From assembly GCA_031761405.1 (NCBI GenBank), contig JASEVX010000011.1, positions 64,004,767 through 64,068,766 on the forward strand: a stretch of 64,000 bases of DNA, in the 5' to 3' direction. Each line of letters begins with the position of its first letter. Position 1 is the stretch's first letter. Made by a program: the position numbers and the translations under genes. This document shows positions 49,327-62,404 of the stretch, one piece after another. The notes beneath the pieces were generated by a model that was not told the origin of the DNA, did no database searches, and saw only the letters and a program-made list of their open reading frames with translations. This DNA is from Serripes groenlandicus (Eukaryota; Mollusca; Bivalvia; Cardiida; Cardiidae).

Positions 49327-51600
49327 CTCTAATCAGGCTCAGTTGAACTTACACTGTTAAACAAATACTAACTTGTACCTTGTAACATAAGAAGGTTTTC
49401 CAATTGTTAACATTATCATTATGTATTACATCAAGGTTATATAAAGATAAGTGATAAAACATTTTTCATTTCTTTGTAATGTGTCACATTTGTGTCCCTA
49501 AATATTGTAGTGGCTTTAACACACTGTGGAAACGAATACTTTGCTTATGTATTTTCTCCTTTTCAAACACTGTTTTACCTCTTAACTGAACTTTCTAAAT
49601 GGCTGTCGTTAGGAGATCAAACATAAAAGTCACACTAGTCAGTTTTAGAAAGATTCAACAGTCGCAAAGCACAATGCCATCTGGACTGACTCCAAATTCT
49701 GGGTAGCAATAGTATACAATACAAGCCCACTATCTCACATGGCTTCTTTTCGTGGTTTAAAAGTAAGATTGTTTGGCTTTTGGTTCCTTTATATCAAGCC
49801 CCCATTCCATTGCAGGAGTTCTTATTTCCCTTTTGTCCACACAACAAAATGACTTCAGTAAGGTCAATGTTCGTGTGAACTGCTGCATGGAACCTGGATG
49901 CAGTCACTCATCCACTTCTATACTCCTGCCAGAATGGACTGGTGGCCTTGCACATGTCTCTCAAATTCAGTCTGGTCGATACTGAAAGATATATCTGTGT
50001 CTTGACACTTCCTTAACACAGAACTTAAATCAATCTCCTGAAGTTCACATTTGAAAAAATATGGCAGATAAACAGGTCAATTCCCAAACAACGTTTCAGG
50101 GACATACAAGTCACTACACTTTTTTCTCCAGGGAATGAACAGCACTTACTCTTTTAAAATTGCTAACTGAAATCCTGAGAAAATAAATCATCCTCTTTCA
50201 ATTTGATTGGAGACAGAATGTTTGGTGAGACTGGGACAGTATCAGACCTTAATTTGTCTAGAATGGTCTTCATTCTCTTGGTAGCTGTTGGACAGTCCAT
50301 TTCCCAAAGTCTTTTGTATGGCGCATCAAATCGATCAGCTGTGGGGAACATCCAGTATGCTGTAACATCAGTAAGCGTGACCTATTGCTTGATCCTGCTC
50401 CATGTGTCCAAGGCAAACAGAATGGCTGCAACATATGAACAGCATTCCCCAAGACCAGCTATGCATGTACAGTGTGCAGATAAAATGCACCCCTCTTTCC
50501 CAACTATCTCCCAACTAAAAAGCAGCTTATTCTATACAGCCATAAAAAAGCCCTTAATTGAACATTCCAGCACAATAATTACTTTTTTACAGCTCTGTAG
50601 CAGACTTCTTTTGGAAACATTGAGCAATTTCAACTCTATCCAATAACTATGTTTTCATGTAGAGACATATCCCATATTTTTGAAAGCATATTTCCAATGT
50701 GAGCTTCTGCATATTTGCTGTATGTGGGAAAGGGTTATCATTTTTAAGCAATCATGATTTATAGAAACATTCGATATTCTCTGAAGATACATTCACTCAG
50801 TCAGATACATTCACTCAGTCTATGGATGAGCATTCAAATTTGCACCGCAAACAAAACTCAGAATCCCTAGGTATCCTGGTAAAATACGTGCAAAATGTTT
50901 TGCCCATCCAACTTTCAGACGCATTTAGTAAACAGTTTAGCAAAATGAAAAATAATGTTGAAACATGTGTAAACCCTTATAAACAAACTATTTTTGACGA
51001 GTGAGGAACACATTTATTACTCATTCGGATGGTATAGTCTGTAAAAAAATAATATTTTATATAACATATTCAAAACATTTCATTTCATTTGGATAAGCAA
51101 TAATCGCAACGGACCAACCGACCGACCGACCGACCGACCGTCCGACCGAATAAATGACTAAAATCCTTCTTAAATCTAACAGTCAAATAAATTCTAACAC
51201 AACCACACAGAAGTGTAGTGTACACATGTGCAATGCCAGGTTTAAATGATAAAGAAATCAAGTTGTACATGTAAAATTACCCGAGGTCAAAATACTGCAG
51301 GTGTATTACAGTGGAAAACCCCCCGATAATTGCCGTGTTAGCAGTTTGTATTTAATAAACTTTAGCTACAATTATTGTACTTTCTATGATTCTCAATGGG
51401 GTTTTGTTCTCTCGTCTTTTCATTCATTCATATATTTTATTGCATTAAAACATACTTGTTTTATAGCATATAGTATAATATACAGACTAACATAACTAAG
51501 AGAATATAGATTAACAGAAGAGAATTTCATGCATATTAAACCCACAAAATTGTCCCTTTTAACCCTTGCGTAGACGAGTTGTATGTCCCACGCAAAATGT
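49327..51600. other. Intergenic DNA, possible decayed exon and MITE relic
   Basis: Minus-strand frames around 50163-50452 (RLWEMDCPTATKRMKTILDK) look exon-like, but I do not recognise the family. At about 50580-50735 a relative of the AACCCTTTCCC MITE occurs (ending GTGGGAAAGGGTT). A GACC/GACCG short repeat is at 51111-51150. Confidence 0.45.
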
Positions 51601-51619
51601 GCAGGCCAAGATCAGCCCT

Positions 51620-51624
<5 letters not shown>

Positions 51625-51685
<61 letters not shown>

Positions 51686-52104
51686 CCGTCTATCTCTCCG
51701 GTTATCTGTTGGTGTAACTGTCAATCTGCCTATGTGTTGATATGTCTATCTTTCTATGTATGTGTATCTCTATCTGTCTATGTATGTGTATGTCTATCTG
51801 CCTATGTATGTATCATCATGTATGCTTTTCAGTGTACATATCTGTATGTATTCATGTCTCTCTGAATGTATATGTATGCCAATCTGAATTCATGTAAACT
51901 AAGTCGGTCTCTTATGGAATAGCAAATCGTGTAGATCAGACAATGTAGTAACACTATTGCAATAATTAAACTTCTAAGTATATATTACATATAAGACATG
52001 CCTGTCTGTCTGCCTAACTGTCTGTCTGTTTGCCCCCGCATGAATGCCTGCTTGTTTGTCTGTATGTCTGTCTGTCTGTCTGTCTGTCTGCCTCCCTGCC
52101 TATA

Positions 52105-52151
<47 letters not shown>

Positions 52152-52153
52152 AT

Positions 52154-52199
<46 letters not shown>

Positions 52200-52201
52200 C
52201 T

Positions 52202-52300
<99 letters not shown>

Positions 52301-52320
52301 CTCTCTCTTCTCTCTTCAAA
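51625..52320. repeat. Microsatellite cluster (TA)n, (TGTC)n, (TG)n, (TC)n
   Basis: (TA)n at 51625-51680, a TATG/TGTC-type tract, (TGTC)n to 52148, (TG)n to 52198 and (TC)n to about 52300. From about 51680 to 52200 the block is nearly the same as 56759-57275. Confidence 0.95.
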
Positions 52321-53340
52321 GAGTGTTCGCTTCAAATGCTTCATATGTCTGCATATAGGAAATTCTCAACCTAAAATCAAATTCATCTCGTGTCTTGTAT
52401 GTAACCATTAAAGTGCATAACACAGTTGAAAGCTGATTTTCTGTTTCTTGCGACACCCCAACTTTTATTCTCTCATTATTTCTCATAATATCCATACTGG
52501 TTCGAAAAAAAGGGTTTTCCTGTATCAAGTAGTGCCAGAATTGTAGGAAAATGACTGGAAGTCACACTCTCAGTCCATATTATGGAAAGAATTGGCCACA
52601 AAAGTGGTCTGAAATAGGGTGAAAAAAGTAGGACAAAAATATCAATTTGACCCTTTATTCCAAAATTCACCCAACAAAAACGCAGGGATTTAGTGTAAAA
52701 TTGAATAGCTGCTAATTCTCTCAAAACATTAGGCAATCTGTGGATGCAGTCAGAAATACCACGTTTCCAGCTCCTTTTCAAGCAATTTTGGACGCGAAAG
52801 GTGGTATTCAAATTTACCTCTAAATTCACGCCTAGCTCTGCAACCAGTGTTTTCAAACCGGAAGGAGAAGTGGGTTCAACTGAAAAATTAAATCCCATAC
52901 TAAGAGCTTACTTTTCACATTTATAAACATCAAAATCATCCATTTACCCAAAGATTTACCCAAAACTTACTATTTGTCATTATTTCTATTTTTGACCCTG
53001 GCCAAAATCCGAATATTCCGAAAGCTAGTGTTATGTGTCACCTAAGTCACAGAGTTCACCTTGGTAAATAAGCACTACTTGTCGTTTAACATATTTTAGT
53101 AGAAAATGTCTAAGTAAAACAATTATTTTTAAAAATGGAATTATTGTTCTAGTATTGACTTTAACTTGGAAAATATTTAGGAAACTGCAACATTCTCTAC
53201 ATGTTTACGTAGAATTGTTGAAAAGCGAGTGAAAATAAAATTACGTATTGAAGCAATAGGCCTCTGAATTGACTGCGACTAACATCAGTCTCTCCCCCCT
53301 CTCACCAACCTACCCGCACATAAGTCACACTGACTCATCT
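52321..53340. other. Intergenic DNA
   Basis: A 140-codon minus-strand frame (52476-52898) has no recognisable motif; nothing else seen. Confidence 0.45.
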
Positions 53341-53342
53341 TA

Positions 53343-53403
53343 TCGAACCCCCAAACCCTAGATTGATAAACCAGCGGTTCGACCGACTGAGCTATTTGGG
53401 TTC
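53343..53403 (-). mobile_element. tRNA-like SINE head
   Basis: On the minus strand: AACCCAAATAGCTCAGTCGG, then a CCCTAGGGTTTGGGGGTTCG segment, resembling A and B boxes. Too diverged for a tRNA gene. Confidence 0.55.
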
Positions 53404-54020
53404 ATATATTATAGTCCACCATGATATATATTTGTACTCAAAATTCCGAAATAGGTCAATAATTTAATAATCTATGTTAAATGATATATGAGACTCAAAA
53501 AGGTACAGTATCATAAGTGTTTATAAGTCTTTGCAATCTGATTTTCTATATTTTATTTAAAACTGAAAATATACTAGTAAATATATTTCACACGTCACTC
53601 ATTATTCTCTGCCTGTCTTCGTTATAATTCGGCTGATCAACCGTTACCTACATGTGTGTGATTATTCGACCTATGAATATGTTAAAGTGCGTGGTTAAAA
53701 CATAACCGACCTGATAGCTTGGTTGGTAAGAACTAAGAATTTCAAAAATCAGAGTGCACATGTCATTGGTTCGAGTCATATGCTAGGCGTGAAATCTTGC
53801 TATTCTTTTTTCCTAAATTTAATTTGTATGTCATTTATATAAGAATATATATTTTTCTTTTCAAAAAATTGCATCTTATGTCTCCTTCATTTTATACAGT
53901 GTGAGGTAATTGTTCACGAATATATGCTATGCCGTTTGTGGCACGTAGGAGATATTATGTTACATATCATTTTGTCTTTGATAGAGTTTATGTTTATTAA
54001 TTACCTTATGATGCATACAG
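53404..54020. other. Intergenic DNA with a weak tRNA-like relic
   Basis: 53703-53800 (GACCTGATAGCTTGGTTGGT, later TTGGTTCGAGTC) may be another decayed SINE head. No gene. Confidence 0.4.
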
Positions 54021-54140
54021 ATCCTAGATAGCTCAGTCGGTAACGGTGGAGGCTATCAATCCGGGGGTTTTGGGTTTGAAACCACATCTCATATATAAAC
54101 GAAAAGATGTTGAAAGCGGCATAAACAAACGAACTAGTGA
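54021..54140 (+). mobile_element. tRNA-derived SINE
   Basis: GATCCTAGATAGCTCAGTCG, GTAACGG and TTTTGGGTTTGAAACCAC form the tRNA-like head. GATGTTGAAAGCGGCATAAA is the body end shared with the SINE tails at 36198 and 45110 in inverse sense. Confidence 0.7.
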
Positions 54141-54859
54141 TAACTGTACCGATCGATTTATCCTTATACAGTTGATCCTGTCGTACATTAAATAGCAGGA
54201 AATCTTACCGACAATTTCAGACACCACTTCTATCATATTAATCCCCCCTGCGACACGAAGATGAAGCTGAAGACTTTGAAACATCTAGTCAAAGATATGG
54301 AAACTATCTATAATGAAATAACAATTATTTAATAAAACTGTAAACAGTGTAGCAAAGGGAGAAACTGCTCATCATTTTCTCATTTAGCCTTTTTTTTTTA
54401 TTTAAAAAGTCGTCTGCTTCAGATGTGACAGAAAACGTATTTTTGTTGGAAACAGGAAAGGTCGTTTGTATAACAAACACAATTGGTATATTAACAAATG
54501 ACATATTAAAGGCGCCAACACGCGGAAGCTGGGACGAAATATGCCTTTAGTCTATCTGTATTTTCAAACTTGATGAAGCAATATCGAGGCGAGGACTTTT
54601 TTCGCGTATGTTACTATTATATTAAGCATGTTATATTACGTGTACCATTATAAACGTTACAATGAACAATTAATTTCAAATATATGATTATATAATATTC
54701 TGGGTGTAACGAAATTACACATAATATGTCAATTTAATTCTGGTTCCCTTCAAATATCATTCATTATTGTCATATAACGAGGTCGTGGGCAGAGAGCAAT
54801 TGAACTTACCAAGGAGCCGTGTTCAACGTTGTTTTCAACAATGTTTCAGTTATATATAT
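54141..54859. other. Intergenic DNA
   Basis: No gene recognised. About 54344-54470 may be a relic of the CAGCAGACG MITE family (AAAAAGTCGTCTGCTTCAG). Confidence 0.45.
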
Positions 54860-56478
54860 GTATATATGTATGCCTGTCTATCTCTCCTTCTATCTGTTGG
54901 TGTAACTGTCAATCTGCATGCATGTCTGTACGCATGTATATACGCGTGTATGTCAATCTGTATGTTTATCTGTCTATACATTCTATCTGAATTTATGTCT
55001 ATCTGAGTGTATCTGTAATTATTTCTTTATGTGTATGTATATATGTATGCTTGTATATCTTCTCTTCTATCTGTTGGTTTAACTGTCAATCTCCATGCAT
55101 GTCTGTACGCATGTATATACGCGTGTATGTCAATCTGTATGTTTATCTGTCTATATGCCTGTGTATGTATATATGTATGTCTATGTATTTTATCTCTATC
55201 TGTCTATGTATGTCTATCATCATGTATGTCTATCATCGTGTCTCTATCATTATGTATGTCTATCTGCATTTATTCATGTGTCTCAAAGTTATGCCTATCT
55301 GAATTGATGTATATCTGAGTGTATGTCTATCTGTATTTATGTCTTAATGTGTATGAATATATGTATGCCTTTCTATCTGTTGGTGTAACTGTCAATATGC
55401 ATTCATGTATGTATGCATGTATATACGCGTGTATGTCAATCTGTATGTTTATCTGTCTATACATCCTATCTGAATTTATGTCTATCTGAGTGTATGTCTA
55501 TCTGGATTTATTTCTTTATGCGTATGTATATATGTATTCTTGTATATCTTCTCTTCTATCTGTTGGTGTAACTGTCAATCTGCATGCATGTCTGTACGCA
55601 TGTATATACGCGTGTATGTCAATCTGTATGTTTATCTGTCTATGTATTTGTATGTTTATCTGTCTGTTTATGTATTTGTTTGCATATCTGTCTATGTATG
55701 TATATCATCATGTATGTCTGTCATCGTGTCTTTATCATTTTGTATGTATATCACTATGTATGTACATTTATTAATGTGTTTCTGATTTTATAACTTTCTG
55801 AAGTTATGCCTATCTGAGTGTATGTCTATCTGTATTTATGTCTTTATGTTTATGTGTATATGTATGTCCGTTTATCTCTCCGTCTAGCTGTTTGTTTAAC
55901 TGTTAACCTGCCTGTATGTCTGTATGCGTGTATATACGCGTGTATGTCAATCTGTATGTTTATCTGTCTATGCCGTTGTATGTATATATGTATGTCTGTG
56001 TATTTGTATGTCTGTCTGTCTATGTATGTCTATCATCATGTATGTCTATCATCGTGTCTCTATCATTATGTATGTCTACCACTATGTATATTTCTGAATT
56101 TTTGTCTATCTGAGTGTATGTATATCTGTATGTATGTCTATATTTTTATGTATATATGTATATCCGTCTTTCTCTCCGTCTAGCTGTTGGTGTAATTATT
56201 AATCTGCCAGTATGTCTGTATGCATGTATATACGCGTGTTTGTCAATCTGTATGCATATCTGTCTATGCCTTTGTATTTATATATGTCTGTCTATATATG
56301 TGTATGTCTATCTGTCTATGTATGTCTATCATCATGTATGTCAATAATCGTGTCTCTATCAGTATGTATGTCTATAACTATGTATGTATATCTCTAGTTC
56401 ATGCATGTGTCTCTAAAGTTTTGCCTGTCTGAATTTATGTCTATCTGAGTGTATGTCTATATGTATTTATGTTTTATG

Positions 56479-56515
<37 letters not shown>

Positions 56516-56712
56516 CCATCTATCTCTCCGGTTATCTGTTGGTGTAACTGTCAATCTGCCTATGTGTTGATATGTCTATCTTTCTATGTATGTGTATCTC
56601 TATCTGTCTATGTATGTGTATGTCTATCATGTTCATGCATGTGTCTCTAAAGTTTTGCCTGTCTGAATTTATGTCTATCTGAGTGTATGTCTATATGTAT
56701 TTATGTTTTATG

Positions 56713-56757
<45 letters not shown>

Positions 56758-57209
56758 TGTATGTCCGTCTATCTCTCCGGTTATCTGTTGGTGTAACTGT
56801 CAATCTGCCTATGTGTTGATATGTCTATCTTTCTATGTATGTGTATCTCTATCTGTCTATGTATGTGTATGTCTATCTGTCTATGTATGTATCATCATGT
56901 ATGCTTTTCAGTGTATATATCTGTATGTATTCATGTCTCTCTGAATGTATGCCAATCTGAATTCATGTAAACAAAGTCGGTCTCTTATGGAATAGCAAAT
57001 CGTGTAGATCAGACAGTGTAGTAACACTATTGCAATAATTAAACTCTAAGTATATATTACATATAAGACATGTCTGTCTGTCTGCCTAACTGTCTGTCTG
57101 TTTGCCCCCCCCCCCCCCCCCTCCAGCATGAATGATTGCTTGTTTGTCTGTATGTCTGTCTGTCTGTCTGCCTCCCTGCCTATATGTCTGTCTGTCTGTC
57201 TGTCTATAT

Positions 57210-57267
<58 letters not shown>

Positions 57268-57275
57268 CCGTATGT
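54860..57275. repeat. Complex TATG/TGTC minisatellite with ~180-350 bp super-units
   Basis: The anchor CTGTTGGTGTAACTGTCAAT, in close variants, recurs near 54893, 55073, 55378, 55560, 55887, 56183, 56537 and 56784, followed by tetranucleotide-rich spacers. It ends with C16 (57106-57121), (TGTC)n and (TG)n. Frames in it give Cys/Tyr/Val/Ser-rich junk. Confidence 0.92.
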
Positions 57276-57860
57276 TGGTGCGGATGACTACGTTATTGAG
57301 TAATTCAAAAATTAATTAATCGACCGAAATACTAAAATATTAACAGTGTAAAGTGCAAAGCATTCATCACTTTCTATGCAAAAATATACACAATACACAT
57401 TTATGCTTCATTGTATCCAGTAGATACTAATGAACATATTACCCTATATCCACATTATACATTTCAATATCTTCTGACAGGAGGCCGGTAACCGGACTAG
57501 TATGGGAAAATGAGAAAACGTAAAACGTGTTTGAAGTTGAAATTGGACATTTTAGAATAAAAATTGCTTAAATTTAATAAAATTCATAATAAACTTATAT
57601 GAATATTAAACATTTTTCCATATCTGGGCGAAACAACCGCCACAGAGATGAAAATGAAAACGAAATTAACATACATAGATAGTAAACATACACAATAATG
57701 TACCAAAACAAAATTAGGAGGTGGAAAGGGAGGTTGGAGGTTAAAAAACAAAATTTCTTCTCGTAAATGTTTAAAACAAAGAAAATCTGCAAGCGGGGAT
57801 GAAGGCAGATGATTGGTTGATCTGATTCACCTGATACAGTATCTATTAATATCAAAATCA
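57276..57860. other. Intergenic DNA
   Basis: No gene or repeat recognised. Confidence 0.5.
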
Positions 57861-58065
57861 CGCGACAGAGATAGAGCCAGTGATTGGCTGATACCAGTCA
57901 CATTACCTAAGCTCTGCAGGACCCGTCACGTGACCGAGGCATGCCCCAGAGCGTAACCCAATCACGTGACAGGGATAGAGCTAGTGATTGGCTAAAACCA
58001 GTCACATTACACAGACACCCGCAGGCTCTATCACATGACAAATACATGCCCCAGAGCAATTGAAT
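57861..58065 (+). repeat. ~103-bp tandem duplication with CCAAT-type and E-box motifs
   Basis: Two diverged copies (from about 57861 and 57964), each with GACAGxGATAGAGC(C/T)AG, then TGATTGGCT (inverted CCAAT), CCAGTCACATTAC, and ATGCCCCAGAGC. CACGTGA E-boxes occur at about 57927 and 57963. It could be a regulatory block or just a repeat. Confidence 0.7.
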
Positions 58066-58204
58066 CAACCCCGCTTAGTGAACCCTGCTTAGTGTTAACA
58101 ACTAAAGATTAATGCGTGTCAACAATAACATAAATACTTTTATGTAGTCATAAAAACTATAAATATAAACATACATGCAATACACATTTAAAACGAAGAA
58201 AACA

Positions 58205-60470
58205 CAAGAACATAACTTTCAGCCTTATATTGTATTGGAGATAGAGTTTAAGATTAATTTTAATAATAGCATGCATGTGTAAGGAGTGTTTATTCTTTTG
58301 TGAAAACGTTTCTGGATGAATATGCCTAATTTGTTAAATGTTTTAGGGTTCGTAGTCGTTAATAGTTCTATAAATTTGGAGATATTAGGCCTTGGCCAGT
58401 AATATGTTTTTCGAAATTCTTTATATAGAGGGCATTCGCTTACGAAATGAAATTCATCTTCTAAAGTATGACAAAACTTACATACATAATATATGAAGGA
58501 AGAGAATTCCAAACTGTTTAACCAGAACATATAAATGTATTTCGATATACTTCCAAGTTAGGCTTTGGTGTATACAACTGAAATGAATTTGATGAACGTA
58601 AGAGTCTTGCGTGAATATAAGAAGTAAAAGTAAACTATGTAATCAGGGGCATTTAAACATTGGAATGGCTGTCTGATATATAATTCGTTCGGGATTTGTC
58701 ATCCATTTAAGTTCAGCAAACATTAAATAGGTAGGGGGGATACACTCAAATTCAAGGATTACTCTAGCAGCCCTTTTCTGAATTTTCACTTGTTTGTCTT
58801 CATGTTTTCTTGTGCAATTTCCCCCAGATAACACAACAAAAAATCAAAATGTGGAAGTATGTATGCATTATAAAAACTTTTACGATTGTCATTTAAGAGA
58901 AATAATTCGATTCGTGATAAAATATAGAGATATGTTTTTCATTTCTTTATAACCTTTCCAATGTGATCACCCACGAAAGGAATTAACTTATGAGTTATAT
59001 GGAATTGCTAGATTATTTTTAGCAAGCTCACGATTGTTATTTACATGTATGTCTCGAACTGATCAACTTTACTTTTGATTTACCAGAGTTAATGGACATG
59101 TGATTAATTTGGCACCATTGATATACGTGTATTAGGTCATGGGTAAGTGAGGCAACAACTACGTCAAGAGACTTGCTTTGAGTTGACGGTCGGTCTTGTG
59201 GTGTCAGTCAAATGTATGGGCAACCGAATGTGAAGGAACGGACAGAACCCTGGGGCACGCCAGTTACGACTTCCCTGGGATGGGAGTTGATTGTTCTCCA
59301 GAGATAAATGTCTTTTGAATTCTAGAATTAAGATAGGACTTAAACCAATATTAAGGTAGTAGGAGCGTAATGAAAACCTCCACTTGAAACTCTTCAATTT
59401 TAATGCTTTAGCCTATGTTGTTAAGCGCGGGACTTCAAATATTTTGAGGGTTTCAAGGTAGTGGTTCGAATCCCTCCAGAAGCACAATTTTTGTTTTCTT
59501 CTTCTTCTTCTTTGTTTTCATTAGCTAACACTTTTTACAGAAGTTTATATTGTACTTTGAATTAAAAAGTAATTAAATATATTTCTATACATAAATATTT
59601 GCTTCTTTAAATATTTTATTACTTGCAGTCACGGCTGAAATAGGTGGTTGGGATTTTCAAATTCTATTTTAATTAAATGAGACCGTTGAAACATTTTGAT
59701 TATCAATAAAGAACAGGTCATGGGTATTTCTAGAACTTGTTGATTTTTGCTTTTAAACGTCGATGTTCCAATTTTACGCGGTCAAAATATAGTATGTTAA
59801 AATCGTAATACCATATGACTATTACAGTACAGTTTGTTTGTATTTGTTGGTGATGTGATCAATAATGTATTATTTCTGAAAGCAAATATATTTCTTGTTA
59901 CTTTGAAACCAAAGAATTACCAAAATCTTGAAAAATAAATGAAATAAAAGATTTTTCTTGTCTCTCGGGTGATGTCGTTTTTATCGAAAATTCTGAAAGG
60001 GGGGTAGGGTAATTCAAATTAAAATAAAATTGTTATTTGAGGTTAAATTACTTTTAAATTTTGTTTTTGAATCCAGGAAATGATACACATTATGAAATTA
60101 TCAAGCTGATCATAATTTGAAATGTTGCCCATTAGGCTCCTACTACTTTAAGGGTTGTTATGTAACCCATACATTGAAAGTTTGTATAGTTATATATCAT
60201 GTTTAACTAAATCAAAGGCTTTGGATAGATCAAGAAATAAAGTGCTAGCAATTTCGTTTTTGTCTATAGCTATGATCCAGTCATCTAGAATCTTTATAAG
60301 AGTCGTTTGACAAGATTGATTTTCTCGAAAGCACGCTTGTCTATGATAAAAGAATTTATTCTTTTCAAGGTTAGTTTTTAAATAATTACTCACAAGTCTT
60401 TCTATATTAAATGAAATTATTGGTAGAATAGATTGGTTTGTAATTATTTTTGGTCGTGCATATCTCATTT
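58205..60470 (-). pseudogene. Decayed LINE split by a TTAA element
   Basis: Minus-strand pieces in gene order: RT fingers/palm (60190-60468: MRYARPKIITNQSILPI, ending FLDLSKAFDLVKH), the GVPQGS motif near 59250, thumb/C-terminal part (58643-58834: KIQKRAARVILEF), and the zinc knuckle (58225-58530: CKFCHTLEDEFHFVSECPLY). Frameshifts and stops separate them. A 793-bp inverted-repeat element interrupts the palm. Dead copy. Confidence 0.78.
59355..60147. mobile_element. 793-bp inverted-repeat element at a TTAA site inside the LINE
   Basis: GGTAGTAGGAGCGTAATG at the left and CATTAGGCTCCTACTACT at the right, with TTAA at 59351-59354 and 60148-60151. It contains a tRNA-like segment (about 59405-59485, GTGGTTCGAATCCCTCC). 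Non-coding. TTAA use again suggests piggyBac-type mobilisation. Confidence 0.7.
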
Positions 60471-61229
60471 TTTGTATATAGGGATATTTTAAAATCTTTG
60501 GGAAATTTATTTAAAATGAAACTACAATTAAACATGTGTTTTTAAAGAAGCAGATATCTGTATGTATTGGACATTTAAATAATCTACTCCAGTGGATTTT
60601 GAAGTATCGAGTGATTGTTGTTGTCTTTCGACAAATGCTAATGATACCAAAGGTTAGAAAGCTTATTTTCAACTGTTGTAATAACGATAACACATTGGGT
60701 AGAATTTATTGTTTTGTCAATAGGTACTGGGTGTTTTTTACAGAAGTGTGTGTTGACTAGATTTAAAAGTAATAACAGATTCAGATATAAAATTTCCAAT
60801 TTTCATTATCCAGAAAGGGTGTTTGGGTATCACTATTTTTATTCCAGATAATGCACGTAGACGTTTTCATAGTAGTTTAGGATTTTGTTTGTGACAATTA
60901 GTATCTTTTTCTCATAAATTTATAATGGGGGGGGGACATTTTGCCTTTTTATGATATTAATTTCTCTGTATCTCTTGCAATATATCAAGATTGAACCAAT
61001 TTGGCTGTGTTACTTTCTTTACCCTTTTTGTTTTGAGGGGTGCATGTTTTTGTAAATTTGAGGAAACATGTTTAAGATTAAATCAGTGTATTAATCTGTA
61101 TCATCATATTTGGTTAAATAGTGACCAATGCTGATTAAAAAGGTCGGTAAGGAAGTTACCCTCACCAAAGTTGTTAACGGAGCTGTATATAATATGGTCA
61201 TGAAAAGGCTTTTTGACCATATTATGATT
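60471..61229. other. Intergenic DNA
   Basis: Probably LINE-derived 5' sequence and unique DNA; no motif clear. A short inverted repeat CATAATATGGTC/GACCATATTATG type sits near 61190-61228. Confidence 0.4.
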
Positions 61230-62130
61230 ATTCTTTTTTAAATGAGCAACTTGAAAGCCTTCGGCCCATATACAAGATACAAAAAATTATATACATGTAC
61301 AAAGTAAGTCAAGTGTGAACATCATTATAAATTAAAGTATATACAAGTATACATATACAGAGTAACACTGAGAAGGTTTAATATAGTATCATTTGAAGAT
61401 CACAAAGGTAAATAACTTTGTCAGACAATACAAAGTTATGTAGTATATAGTCTTTAACCAAAGCTGCTCATCAAGGAATTTCTCATATTTAATGCATGGT
61501 AAATGTACATTGCCAAATTTCTTACCGTTTTTTCATTTAGTAGAAGACCTTCCATATTAGATTGAATAAAACATACGATGGAAAGAATTAACAGCCTGTA
61601 TCACTGTATGAAGGACAAATCATAACAAAATTCTATTCGTCTTCTACAAGAGATTCACAAAATAAACATGTACGAAACTTTTTTGGAATATCCCTATATC
61701 TGCCTTCTTCAATCATTAAACAAAAAATCAATTTTGTAGCGTGAGTAAAAACTCAGTTTATCATTTTCTTGACATTTTGATACCCAAGTCTGTTTATACT
61801 GATCAGTTAGTCATTGTAAACACATGCAATATTAGAGTTACTGTACGTTCTGTTATTCTGGTTGGGAATTTTACAAGTTGTGTGACGCTCATTGACTCCA
61901 TAAGTTGAAGCCATGACTTAAGTAAATCAAGGTTAAATACCCTGGAATGATTGTTTCTTTGTTTTCATTAAATGATTTAACCAGACTATCAGAAAACATT
62001 CAATACTAAAGTTGTGTGATAGCATAATCGGAATTTCATCTAACTTTGGAAGAACATAGTAAATGTTGAATAAACAATATGAGTACTTTAAATAATGACA
62101 TGACTCATATAATCGGTGCTTCATTAATGT
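61230..62130 (-). pseudogene. LINE C-terminal relic
   Basis: On the minus strand around 61640-61725 the translation has EEGRYRDIPKKFRTCLFC and SLVEDE, the knuckle region of LINE ORF2. The flanking minus-strand sequence to about 62130 is too decayed to assign with confidence. Confidence 0.6.
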
Positions 62131-62404
62131 TCTAATGATTTGTTTGTTCCAGGGTTTATAACAACACCATGCATATAGACTAACATCATAAGAACATTTA
62201 TTGATATTAGAAGAAGCACTATTATTTACAGCAAAAATGTTTCTGGCAACATTTAGTAAAACTTACAGGTACATTTGAACAATTGAAACTATAATTATTA
62301 GTATTATTATTTACAGAAAACTGTAAACATTAATAGAAAAAAAATTGAACAAATGGTTTTATTATCAGTACCGTAAATACAGTGTTTTAAACAGTTAAAC
62401 TCTC
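62131..62404. other. Intergenic DNA
   Basis: A/T-rich; nothing recognised. Confidence 0.5.
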
